Positions 1 to 6,832 of a DNA stretch of 38,083 bases are shown piece by piece. A program made the translations under genes and the position numbers. Numbering within the stretch: the first letter of the stretch is position 1; each line of letters opens with the position of its first letter. The notes under the pieces were generated by a model. That model was not told the origin of the DNA. It worked only from the letters and a program-made list of their open reading frames with translations, and did not search any database. This DNA is from Tannerella sp. (lineage in GTDB: Bacteria > Bacteroidota > Bacteroidia > Bacteroidales > Tannerellaceae), in contig JAISXP010000003.1 in the NCBI GenBank assembly GCA_031270465.1, forward strand, positions 1 through 38,083. The letters are read 5' to 3'.

Positions 1-6
1 AAGACA

Positions 7-117
<111 letters not shown>

Positions 118-139
118 TATAAACAATCAACAAATGTAA

Positions 140-177
140 AAGAAGGTACCTCGAAAAGGGGTACCTTCTTTTTTTTT
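140..177 (+). terminator. Intrinsic terminator of the rRNA operon
   Basis: A perfect 11-bp stem, AAGAAGGTACC at 140-150 and GGTACCTTCTT at 160-170, with a 9-nt loop, runs into an unbroken T tract to 177. It lies 23 bases after the 5S gene and should end the rRNA transcript. Confidence 0.93.
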
Positions 178-381
178 GCCCATGCGATTAGGTGGTTAAC
201 CGGGGGACGGTAGGAGCGAATAACGGAGGTGTTGCGAAAATACCCTGCGTGTGGTATTTTACGTTTGGAGAAGGCTTGCTTATTTTGTAATTCCATTTCC
301 AGACTTTGCCACAGAGATCGCAATATGAAGTTTATTGATTTACGTTAGTTTATGTAATTTGGGTTATCTGATTGATGTGTG

Positions 382-409
382 GACGGCCGACATGTGATTG
401 TTGGCCGTC
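382..409. terminator. Hairpin downstream of the PorE-like gene
   Basis: GACGGCCGACA (382-392) pairs with TGTTGGCCGTC (399-409) with one mismatch and a 6-nt loop. It sits 12 bases after the stop codon of the minus-strand gene. There is no good T run on the minus side and only a short TCTTTT on the plus side, so it may be a weak bidirectional terminator or a 3'-end stabilising hairpin. The 178-381 stretch before it holds nothing I can support. Confidence 0.55.
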
Positions 410-420
410 TGCTCTTTTCG

Positions 421-2382
421 TTAATAGAGGTTATAGTTTGTGCGGAGTACCTTAAATTCGGTGCGGCGATTGATCTGGTCGGCTGCCTCCTGTTGTTCAG
501 GGCTAAGTGAGCGGACGAACTCTTCGGTCAGGATGTCGCCTTCCTTGAGAAAATCCCATTCGGCAGCCATTTTCTTATTGATTGTTTTGGGGACGCTTTT
601 GCCGTAACCTCTCGCTTCGAGGCGTTCGGGAGTGATGCCTCCGGCGATGAGGTAATCGACGACAGCCTGTGCACGACGCTGTGCGAGGGCTTCGTTATAA
701 GCCTCTGTCCCCATACGGTCGGTATGAGCGCCCAGTTCGATGGTGACATTGGGATTGTCGTTGAGCATTTTAATCAGTTCGTCGAGCGCTTCCCTGGATT
801 CGGGACGGAGGACGGCGCTGTCGTAGGCGTAGAAAATATTTTCGATAACCACAGGGGTATAGACCGGAGAGAGGAAAAAATCTACCAGGTAGGTTTCGCT
901 TTTCTCCTCCGGGCTTGTCCGCAGCTCGAAATTCTGGTTGAGGAATCCGCGTGCGCTGGCCATCATGACGTAGCTTACGTCGCGTTCCAGTTCGACGCGG
1001 TAGGTGCCGTCGCGTCTGACCTGCACTTTCTCGTTCAGCCCGTCGCGCCCGACAATGCGGACGGTAGCCTCTTCGATGGGATATTCGTCGAGATCGGAGA
1101 CGATGCCTTCGATAACGACCGTGATGAGAGGCAATTCAAAGCTGTAAAGATGGTCATTGCCCCTCAGGTCGTTGCGGTTAGAGGTGAAAAATCCCTTTTC
1201 GCGCTTTCCGGCGAAGGTAATGCCAAAATCGTCGCCCATCGAGTTGACAGGATATTTCATGTTCTCGACCTGCCAGGCTCCGGTCGTGTCGAGGGAGGCT
1301 TTAAAGAGATCAAGGCCTCCCATTCCGGGATGTCCGTTGGAGGCGAAATAGAGGGTGACGGAGTCTCTGACGTAGGGGAATAGCTCGTCGCCGGGGGTGT
1401 TGATTTGCGGGCCGAGGTTCTCCATCGGGCCGAAGTCGTTGCCTATCCGTCTGGCCCGGAAGATGTCTTTTCCTCCGTATCCTCCCATATCGGATACAAA
1501 ATAGAGGTATCTGCCATCGGGCGATACCGAAGGATGTCCCAGCGTGGTGACGGAGTCTTTTACGAGGGAGGTGCGTGTCCCTTTTCCCCATTTGGCATTG
1601 CTACGGGTAGAGACGTAAATTTCCGAGGTACGCGGGCCTTCGGGCGCTTCGGAGCAGTAGGTGTAATACATCGTATTCCCATCGGAAGTGAAACTCGGAG
1701 TACCTTCGTCGAATTCGGTATTTACTTCGTCTTCTATTTCTTCGGGGGCCAGCCAGTTACCGTTCTCGTCTTGTTTAGCCAGGAAAAGATTGTTATTACT
1801 TAGTCCGGTGATGGCGCTTATTTTGTTGTCTTTCATGCGCGAAGACGCAAAGTAAACCTGGTCGTAGTTCGAACCGTATAGCATGGGGGAAAATTCCGAG
1901 CGGCGGGAGTTAAACTTTTCCATCCGTGTCACCTGGTAGCGGGTAGGGTTTTTGCGCCATTGTATCGCCAGTTCCGAACCTTGGATACCATTTTGTGCCC
2001 AGATGTTTGAAGGATCGCTCGCCAGGTAGGCTTTATAATATTTAATGGCTTCGGCATAGGATCCCTGTTTCTGCTGCATTGATCCGAGCCAGAAGTTGGC
2101 CGAACTGTCGGCATATTGGTATCGGATGGCGTTCATATAGGCGCTTACAGCACGGGGAGTATGATTGATAAGCCGGTTGCACTCCGCCATCCGGAAGGCG
2201 ATGTATCCCCGGAGGAAACGATCCCTGGGGCTGGTTTTTGTATAAACCTTCCGGTAAATGGATGCGGCTTCATAATATTCGCCGATTTGTTGTTTCTCTT
2301 CGGCATTACTCAGCCTGGCTGTATTGCAGGAAACCAGGAGGCAAATAACCGGCAGCATGTAAACGATAGACCTGATTTTCAT
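421..2382 (-). CDS. porE: PorE-like lipoprotein (TPR, PD40 propeller, CRD, OmpA C-domain)
   Basis: The start was placed at the internal Met at 2382, because it gives a lipoprotein signal MKIRSIVYMLPVICLLVSC with Cys19 as the lipidated residue; the longer ORF to 2448 would bury it. The mature protein (653 aa precursor) has TPR-like repeats (about 25-140), a WD40/PD40 propeller with SPDGRYLYFVSD-type blades (about 170-430), a carboxypeptidase-regulatory-like domain (about 440-515) and an OmpA peptidoglycan-binding domain (about 530-653) with IELGAHTDRMG and YNEALAQRRAQAV. That order and length match PorE of the Porphyromonas gingivalis type IX secretion system, thought to tether the machine to peptidoglycan. 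Many Bacteroidota have related OmpA/PD40 proteins outside T9SS, so the exact role is inferred. It is divergent from the fucosidase. Confidence 0.82.
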   Translation of the reverse strand: MKIRSIVYMLPVICLLVSCNTARLSNAEEKQQIGEYYEAASIYRKVYTKTSPRDRFLRGYIAFRMAECNRLINHTPRAVSAYMNAIRYQYADSSANFWLGSMQQKQGSYAEAIKYYKAYLASDPSNIWAQNGIQGSELAIQWRKNPTRYQVTRMEKFNSRRSEFSPMLYGSNYDQVYFASSRMKDNKISAITGLSNNNLFLAKQDENGNWLAPEEIEDEVNTEFDEGTPSFTSDGNTMYYTYCSEAPEGPRTSEIYVSTRSNAKWGKGTRTSLVKDSVTTLGHPSVSPDGRYLYFVSDMGGYGGKDIFRARRIGNDFGPMENLGPQINTPGDELFPYVRDSVTLYFASNGHPGMGGLDLFKASLDTTGAWQVENMKYPVNSMGDDFGITFAGKREKGFFTSNRNDLRGNDHLYSFELPLITVVIEGIVSDLDEYPIEEATVRIVGRDGLNEKVQVRRDGTYRVELERDVSYVMMASARGFLNQNFELRTSPEEKSETYLVDFFLSPVYTPVVIENIFYAYDSAVLRPESREALDELIKMLNDNPNVTIELGAHTDRMGTEAYNEALAQRRAQAVVDYLIAGGITPERLEARGYGKSVPKTINKKMAAEWDFLKEGDILTEEFVRSLSPEQQEAADQINRRTEFKVLRTNYNLY

Positions 2383-2486
2383 TCCGTACTGAACATAATA
2401 TACCATATATAACGCAGCCGCCGGCTTCTTATTGTAGTGGAGGAGCAACAGAAAACAACGAATCGCGAATAAGTCCCGGATATCCG

Positions 2487-2518
2487 TTCGCTATTTCTGC
2501 TTTTATATAGTATATTTG
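2487..2518 (+). promoter_or_regulatory. Promoter of the fucosidase gene
   Basis: A perfect Bacteroidota -7 box TATATTTG lies at 2511-2518, with a TTCG at 2487-2490 near the -33 TTTG consensus, spacer 20. It leaves a leader of roughly 25 bases before the ATG at 2549. Confidence 0.75.
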
Positions 2519-2548
2519 CGTGTAAAACAATTTTAAATTTATAATATC

Positions 2549-3934
2549 ATGATGAAGAAATTACTATTTATCGGTTTGATGTTCTGGGTAGGCGGGATGA
2601 GCTTTCTCGCGGCGCAGCATACGCCTTCGTGGGCAGCAGAAAGCCCGGCTCAGAAACAGGAACGCATGGCGTGGTGGACGCACGATCGCTTCGGAATGTT
2701 TATCCACTGGGGCATTTATGCATTGCCGGCACGCCATGAGTGGGTGAAGCGCAACGAAGCCATATCCGACGAGGCCTATCAGAAGTATTTTGAACATTTC
2801 GACCCTGACCTCTATAACCCACGCGAATGGGCGGCCAAAGCACGGGCCGCAGGGATGAAATACGTGGTGGTGACGACCAAGCATCACGACGGCTTCTGCC
2901 TCTGGGACTCGGGAGTGACCGACTATAAGGTGACCAATACACCTTATGGGAAAGACCTGATAGCGCCATTAGTGGAAGCTTTCCGGGCCGAAGGAATCCG
3001 GATAGGCTTTTATTATTCGCTCATAGACTGGCATCATCCCGATTTCCCCATCGACAGGGTGCACCCTGCCTGGAAAAACGACCCGGAAGCCGCCAAGGCA
3101 GTGAACGCCAACCGCAATATGGAGCGTTATCGCACCTATATGAAAGCACAACTGACTGAACTGCTGACCCGTTTTGGTCGTATAGATGAGTTGTTTCTCG
3201 ATTTTTCCTATCCCGGCGAGAACGGGAAAGGGCATAACGAATGGAACTCGGAAGAACTATTGAAACTGATCCGCTCCCTGCAACCCCATATTGTTGTGGA
3301 TAACCGCCTCGACCTTGACCATACCGACTGGGGCTGGGATTTTGTGACGCCCGAACAGTTCATGCCCCAGGAATGGCCTGAAGTACGCGGGAAGCGGGTG
3401 CCCTGGGAAACCTGCCAGACCTTCTCAGGCTCATGGGGATATTACCGGGACGAATATTCGTGGAAAAGCGTTCATCAATTAGTGGTTATGCTGATCGAAA
3501 CGGTGAGCAAAGGCGGGAATCTGCTGCTCAATGTCGGCCCTACGGCCCGGGGAGTATTCGACGACCGCGCTGTTGAGCGCCTCGACGGACTGGCACGCTG
3601 GATGAAGTTCCACAATCGCTCAATCTACGGCTGTACACAGGCGCCGGATGATTTTGCCGTCCCTCCGAACTGCTTCCTGACGTATAATGCGGAGAAGAAA
3701 CGTTTATATATCCATGTATTGGAGTGGCCTTTCAAATCGCTCCACCTGCCTGCTTACAAGGGCAAGTTCAGGTACGCTCAGCTGTTACATGACGCTTCGG
3801 AAATCAGATACACCATCAACACAACCCCCGGCAGCCATACGACGGAAAATTCAGGCGCCGACGATGTCATACTCAATCTCCCCGTTCAACGTCCCGATGT
3901 GGAAGTTCCGGTGATAGAGTTGTTTCTGGAATAA
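2549..3934 (+). CDS. Alpha-L-fucosidase, glycoside hydrolase family 29
   Basis: This 461-aa secreted enzyme should release terminal alpha-L-fucose from glycans with retention of configuration. A signal peptide (residues 1 to about 22, ending FLAAQ) directs it to the periplasm or beyond. GH29 landmarks are visible: FGMFIHWG (about 48-55), TTKHHDGFCLWDS (about 109-121) and ELFLDFSYPG, whose Asp218 is the expected nucleophile. The C-terminal 110 residues form the usual small beta-sandwich. There is no SusC/SusD pair or sulfatase next to it, so it is not part of a recognisable polysaccharide utilisation locus here. Its own promoter lies directly upstream. Its last 62 bp overlap the converging acetyltransferase gene. 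Substrate linkage cannot be told from sequence. Confidence 0.93.
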   Translation: MMKKLLFIGLMFWVGGMSFLAAQHTPSWAAESPAQKQERMAWWTHDRFGMFIHWGIYALPARHEWVKRNEAISDEAYQKYFEHFDPDLYNPREWAAKARAAGMKYVVVTTKHHDGFCLWDSGVTDYKVTNTPYGKDLIAPLVEAFRAEGIRIGFYYSLIDWHHPDFPIDRVHPAWKNDPEAAKAVNANRNMERYRTYMKAQLTELLTRFGRIDELFLDFSYPGENGKGHNEWNSEELLKLIRSLQPHIVVDNRLDLDHTDWGWDFVTPEQFMPQEWPEVRGKRVPWETCQTFSGSWGYYRDEYSWKSVHQLVVMLIETVSKGGNLLLNVGPTARGVFDDRAVERLDGLARWMKFHNRSIYGCTQAPDDFAVPPNCFLTYNAEKKRLYIHVLEWPFKSLHLPAYKGKFRYAQLLHDASEIRYTINTTPGSHTTENSGADDVILNLPVQRPDVEVPVIELFLE

Positions 3935-4466
3935 CCTGATAGACGTATCGGTAAATCGTTTGTTTCACCTGCCCGAAAAGCAGCTCGGGATGCGGCTTGC
4001 CGTATTTCATCAGACATAAAGGAATCCAGGGATCGCCCGTGCGGTAAGGAGGCTGGAGATAAGGATGTGGGTACACAACAAAACCCAGGCGTTCGTAGAA
4101 GCGTATCCTTCGCCTGCTCCATTCATCGCCGGGCGGTTCTGCTTCGAGCACTACGGGGTGAACCTGTGCGGTAAACGCTCTCAGGGCTGCCCCTCCCCAG
4201 CCTTCGTTGCGCCGGGATTCGTCGATGGCGAAATGCTCAATATACGTGAAACCCTCGAATTGCCAGAAACTAATAAATCCGATGTATTGTCTTTCGTGGA
4301 ATAAACCGCAGAGCCTGAAACGTGTTTCACACGCCAGTAACTCCCTGACCAGAGCAAAATCGCGCCGTTCTTTCACCGGGAAAGCAGCCGTATAGGTACG
4401 TTCCACAGAGGCAAGCACCGGATCGGAGCCCTCTTTTACCTCTCTCATCACAAGTCGTTGATTCAT
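3873..4466 (-). CDS. GNAT family N-acetyltransferase
   Basis: A 197-aa protein of the GNAT fold, which transfers an acetyl group from acetyl-CoA to an amine. The hallmark acetyl-CoA loop is seen as ESRRNEGWGGAALRAF (about 85-100), preceded by the beta-4 strand FTYIEHFAID and followed by the beta-5/alpha-4 segment RRIRFYERLGFVVYP. The substrate is unknown. The C-terminal 40 residues extend past the core and overlap the 3' end of the fucosidase gene on the other strand by 62 bp, so the tail length deserves a check. A -7 box lies about 40 bases upstream at 4504-4511. Confidence 0.88.
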   Translation of the reverse strand: MNQRLVMREVKEGSDPVLASVERTYTAAFPVKERRDFALVRELLACETRFRLCGLFHERQYIGFISFWQFEGFTYIEHFAIDESRRNEGWGGAALRAFTAQVHPVVLEAEPPGDEWSRRRIRFYERLGFVVYPHPYLQPPYRTGDPWIPLCLMKYGKPHPELLFGQVKQTIYRYVYQVIPETTLSPELPHRDVERGD

Positions 4467-4503
4467 CTTCTTCAGTCTTACCGGCAGTTTTTTTACTACC
4501 CTG

Positions 4504-4511
4504 CAAACTTA
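4504..4511 (-). promoter_or_regulatory. -7 box for the GNAT gene
   Basis: Read on the minus strand this is TAAGTTTG, a full match to TAnnTTTG, 37 bases before the ATG. No clear -33 element was seen. Confidence 0.5.
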
Positions 4512-4549
4512 AATAAAAATCAGCAGAAAACGCCCGATATTCTTTCATT

Positions 4550-4698
4550 GGGTGCAATTCAAATTGTCGCATCGTCATTACGGACCGTCATTGCGAACCC
4601 GAAGGTGAAGCAATCCAGACCGGGCACACCCTGGATTGCTTCGTACCTCGCAATGACGATAGAAATCCATCGAATCTGCGACAATTTGAATTGCACCC
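4550..4698. mobile_element. MITE-like element with perfect 22-nt terminal inverted repeats
   Basis: The ends GGGTGCAATTCAAATTGTCG... (4550-4571) and its exact reverse complement (4677-4698) form 22-nt perfect inverted repeats bounding 149 bp. Nested inside is a second, imperfect palindrome: CGTCATTGCGAA at 4586-4597 running to CAATCCAG at 4618, mirrored by CTGGATTGCTTC at 4631 running to CGCAATGACG at 4658. The inner motif type (CGTCATTGCGA with GAAGCAATCC) is one known as a dispersed palindrome in many unrelated bacteria. There is no ORF for a transposase and no clear target duplication, so non-autonomous mobility is inferred. Confidence 0.8.
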
Positions 4699-4724
4699 GG
4701 CGGAGATTGTTTATTTTTTAAATA

Positions 4725-4750
4725 AAGGGGAGCGCGGGTGCGCTCCCCTT
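4725..4750 (-). terminator. Hairpin terminator of the 231-aa gene
   Basis: AAGGGGAGCGC (4725-4735) and GCGCTCCCCTT (4740-4750) form a perfect 11-bp stem with a 4-nt loop, 20 bases past the stop. On the minus strand it is followed by TTTATTTAAAAAATAAAC, a broken T run, so termination is likely but not textbook. Confidence 0.8.
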
Positions 4751-4769
4751 GTACCTGCAGCTCCGACGG

Positions 4770-5465
4770 TCATGGAATAATCGCGTCCTGAATCTCGCTC
4801 CAGGGCCCTTTTTCGCCGCGGGTGTTTTCCCACCGCAGGGCGAAGTAGAGGCGCCGTCCGCGCATTTCGCCTTCGAAGGTGAGGCGGAAGGGCGAGGCGG
4901 TGTCGAAGGAGCTGTTCACGAGCTGCGACCAGTTGACGGGCAATGTGTCGCTCACGATCCAGCCGATTTCGGCGCCGTGCACCCCGGAGGGTTTGGCCCG
5001 GCTGGAGTTGTCGACCGAGTTGTCACGGAAATAAATTTCCACGATGCCCGGTCCGGGCGTCTTGACGGTGGCTGCGGGCGAGGTCGTCGGCACGGGGGCC
5101 GGCTTGCGTCCGCCGCTGCTTCTTTCCGGCAGTCCCATCGCCACCAGGTCGGCATCCGTCGCCAGCGGGTTTTCCTTCAGCATCCCCACATACAGATGTC
5201 TGTAGAGCGGGACAAAGGTATCTTCCGCCGCCCTGAGCGTCGCCGTCTTGACGGACGTCCGTTCGGCCGGATTTTTCCAGTCTTCGAACGCCACATTGAA
5301 GGCCCCGTACGCCGGTTGCAGCGTGCCCACGATCCATGTCTGGAAGCCGGTCAGCCCCATGCGCGTCAGGTTGTCCTGCGCCGACAGATACGTCATCGTC
5401 TGCATCGCCTGGTCATAACGCCCTTCGTGACTCTTTGGTAACCAATCATCGTTATTCATAATCAT
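4770..5465 (-). CDS. Conserved Bacteroidota protein of unknown function with FN3/Ig-like tail
   Basis: A 231-aa protein (229 if the second Met, MNNDDWLPK at 5459, is used) without signal peptide or membrane segment, so probably cytoplasmic. The first ~115 residues look helical (DQAMQTMTYLSAQ, FQTWIVGTLQPAYGAF, FVPLYRHLYVGML). A Pro/Ser-rich linker follows (about 118-140), and then a beta-sandwich of FN3/Ig type ending FALRWENTRGEKGPWSEI. I recognise this tail as that of a widespread Bacteroidota family of unknown function but cannot name a Pfam entry. It lies 23 bases after the repeat-bearing short ORF and probably shares its transcript; a hairpin terminator follows. The antisense frame of similar length is a shadow with the wrong composition. 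Confidence 0.8.
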   Translation of the reverse strand: MIMNNDDWLPKSHEGRYDQAMQTMTYLSAQDNLTRMGLTGFQTWIVGTLQPAYGAFNVAFEDWKNPAERTSVKTATLRAAEDTFVPLYRHLYVGMLKENPLATDADLVAMGLPERSSGGRKPAPVPTTSPAATVKTPGPGIVEIYFRDNSVDNSSRAKPSGVHGAEIGWIVSDTLPVNWSQLVNSSFDTASPFRLTFEGEMRGRRLYFALRWENTRGEKGPWSEIQDAIIP

Positions 5466-5488
5466 GTTATTTCTATTTTACATATATC

Positions 5489-5719
5489 CTATCCTATCGT
5501 ATCCGGTTTTATCCGGAGCGTGTCGACGTCTGTCCCGAAAGTGTCGACGTCGGTTCGTTCCGTGTCGACGTCTGTCCCGAAAGTGTCGACGCCGGCTGAT
5601 TCGGTGTCGACGTCTGTCCTGAGCGTGTCGACGATCTTTTCTTTTCCGCTGACGAAAATCCGGCTGTTGAAATACCGGACTGCGTCCTGTTCAGTCCCCA
5701 CGTACGCCATGCGCATCAT
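5489..5719 (-). CDS. Short ORF ending in Val-Asp-Thr heptapeptide repeats
   Basis: A 76-aa ORF of unknown function. The N-terminal ~28 residues (MRMAYVGTEQDAVRYFNSR) look protein-like. The rest is seven-residue repeats VDTxxxx, for example VDTFGTD and VDTERTD, from the exact 21-bp DNA array below. The same frame stays open upstream of 5719 to a TGA near 5839 and there reads a Cys/His-rich stretch (CRCAGGGVFCFHRHGLC), but it has no ATG or GTG, so either the gene begins at 5719/5716/5710 or this is a decayed gene whose 5' part was lost. It precedes the 231-aa gene by 23 bases in the same direction. Confidence 0.45.
   Translation of the reverse strand: MMRMAYVGTEQDAVRYFNSRIFVSGKEKIVDTLRTDVDTESAGVDTFGTDVDTERTDVDTFGTDVDTLRIKPDTIG
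5520..5640. repeat. Six-copy 21-bp tandem repeat with GTGTCGAC core
   Basis: The octamer GTGTCGAC starts at 5520, 5541, 5562, 5583, 5604 and 5625, always exactly 21 bp apart; the intervening 13 bp vary (CGTCTGTCCCGAA in two copies). The period is a multiple of three, so the minus-strand frame reads a heptapeptide repeat. It is a minisatellite-like array able to change in length without a frameshift. Confidence 0.93.
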
Positions 5720-5883
5720 CCGCAGCCGTTCGGGGTCGCCGGCTGCGGTGGCTTCGGGGCAAAGGCCATGCCTGTGAAAACAGAAAACGCCCCCGCCTGC
5801 GCAACGGCAGACAACGGCGTTTCCTGTTCAGTAAACCGTATATGTTAAGATGATTGTTTAAATAGCTGAAAGTAAGAGATTTA

Positions 5884-5893
5884 CCCCCCCCCC
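5884..5893. repeat. C10 homopolymer tract
   Basis: Ten consecutive C on the plus strand (G10 on the minus strand). It lies 15 bases downstream of a minus-strand -7 box, close to the expected transcript start, in the leader of the short ORF/231-aa pair. Such tracts slip in length, but no intact ORF is switched by it here. Confidence 0.85.
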
Positions 5894-5908
5894 ACCCATT
5901 AACAGACG

Positions 5909-5916
5909 CAAACATA
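5909..5916 (-). promoter_or_regulatory. -7 box for the short ORF and 231-aa gene
   Basis: The minus strand reads TATGTTTG, a full TAnnTTTG match. Transcription from it would start near 5901 and pass through the G10 tract, giving a leader of about 180 bases. No -33 element at the right distance. Confidence 0.5.
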
Positions 5917-6294
5917 CGTTTACCGTTGGGGGCAAGAAGGCTGCACCGGCAAAGATGCCGGGCGAATGACTTGATATGTTTCAGAAACCGGTACATGATC
6001 GAAATGTATTGGGGCGCAAGTTCGGTATTTTCTTTGAGGTCACCAAAGCCATTGGAGGACGAACCGGCATAGCCGGCCGGTTTTCTAAAGCTCCCGGGAA
6101 GGTTCCCGACATGCCCGGAAGAGGTAAAACCTATTATATTTTGTCCATTCCGCATTCCTGAATCTTTTTTTATTTCAGATTACAAAGCTATGGTTTTATT
6201 TTGAAAAAAAAGGTAATCAGCTTGTACTATTATATATCGTTAACATACGATCAGGAAAAGGAGTTGTAAAATGCGCCGTTCCGAAAAAAACACG
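5917..6294. other. Gene-poor spacer
   Basis: No convincing gene. A plus-strand ORF at 5976-6161 (61 aa, starting MFQKPVHDRNVLG) is very basic and Gly-rich in its second half and has no promoter or family I recognise. A short palindrome ATCGT-TAACAT-ACGAT lies at 6236-6251. The right end carries the rnpB promoter. Confidence 0.5.
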
Positions 6295-6302
6295 TATCTT
6301 TG
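6295..6302 (+). promoter_or_regulatory. Promoter of rnpB
   Basis: TATCTTTG, a perfect Bacteroidota -7 box, ends six bases before the predicted 5' end of RNase P RNA at 6308, the spacing expected for the start point. Confidence 0.85.
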
Positions 6303-6307
6303 CTTCG

Positions 6308-6681
6308 GATGCAGCAGGCCGGTCTGCCGCCCGTCTCTTCGCGAGGCGGGAGGAAAGTCCGGGCAACACAGAGCGCCATGCTTCCTAACGGGAAGCTGTC
6401 CGCGAGGGCAGAGCAATGTAACAGAAAATAACCGCCGCACGTGTTGCGGCAAGGGTGAAAAGGCGAGGTAAAAGCTCACCGTTCCCGTGGCGACGCGGGA
6501 AGCCGTACACCTGATGGGTTGCAAGGTCATGTATACCGGCGCTACAGGGTAGCTCGCCCGATGCCGGGGGGTAGACCGCACGAGCCTGCCGGCGACGGCA
6601 GGCCAAGATGAATGGCAGACGCTTCTCCGCCCCGCACAAGGGCAGAGAAAAACAGAACCCGGCTTACAGGCCGGCTGCATC
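6308..6681 (+). ncRNA. rnpB: RNase P RNA
   Basis: The catalytic RNA of RNase P, which trims tRNA 5' ends. The universally conserved 5' core GAGGAAAGTCCGGGC (about 6348-6362) and the 3' core ACAGAACCCGGCTTAC (about 6651-6666) are both present in the right order, about 300 bases apart. Helix P1 can be drawn from GATGCAGC (6308-6315) with GCTGCATC (6674-6681), which fixes both ends, and the following T8 (6682-6689) makes this end a terminator. Total 374 nt is normal for the bacterial A-type RNA. ORFs across it on either strand are shadows. Confidence 0.96.
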
Positions 6682-6703
6682 TTTTTTTTACATTGTGCGC
6701 GAC

Positions 6704-6832
6704 ATGACTTTGTGCATGACAGTTCCCGAACCCAAAGACCTGCTGCAAAAAGACATGCACGCTGACGGACAAGACCCTCGCGCACGCGCTTATGTTTTAC
6801 CGGAAATGAACAGAGAGGACACAATATATTGA
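6704..6832 (+). CDS. Possible leader ORF before the MATE gene
   Basis: A 42-aa frame from ATG 6704 (MTLCMTVPEPKDLLQKDMH...) ends in a TGA at 6830-6832 that overlaps the TTG start of the MATE gene (6829-6831). The overlap would allow coupled translation, which could explain the TTG start. Nothing in the peptide is recognised, so it may be chance. Confidence 0.25.
   Translation: MTLCMTVPEPKDLLQKDMHADGQDPRARAYVLPEMNREDTIY

Noticed and set aside
5691..6155. Minus-strand ORF of 154 aa through the G10 tract
   Set aside because: Composition is arbitrary (Arg-rich end), it has no motif, and a -7 box lies within it. I tested 9, 10 and 11 G: none joins the ATG before the tract to the frame of the VDT ORF, so it is not a phase switch of a real gene.
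5976..6161. Plus-strand ORF of 61 aa
   Set aside because: No promoter, no recognisable family and biased composition; kept only as a remark on the spacer.
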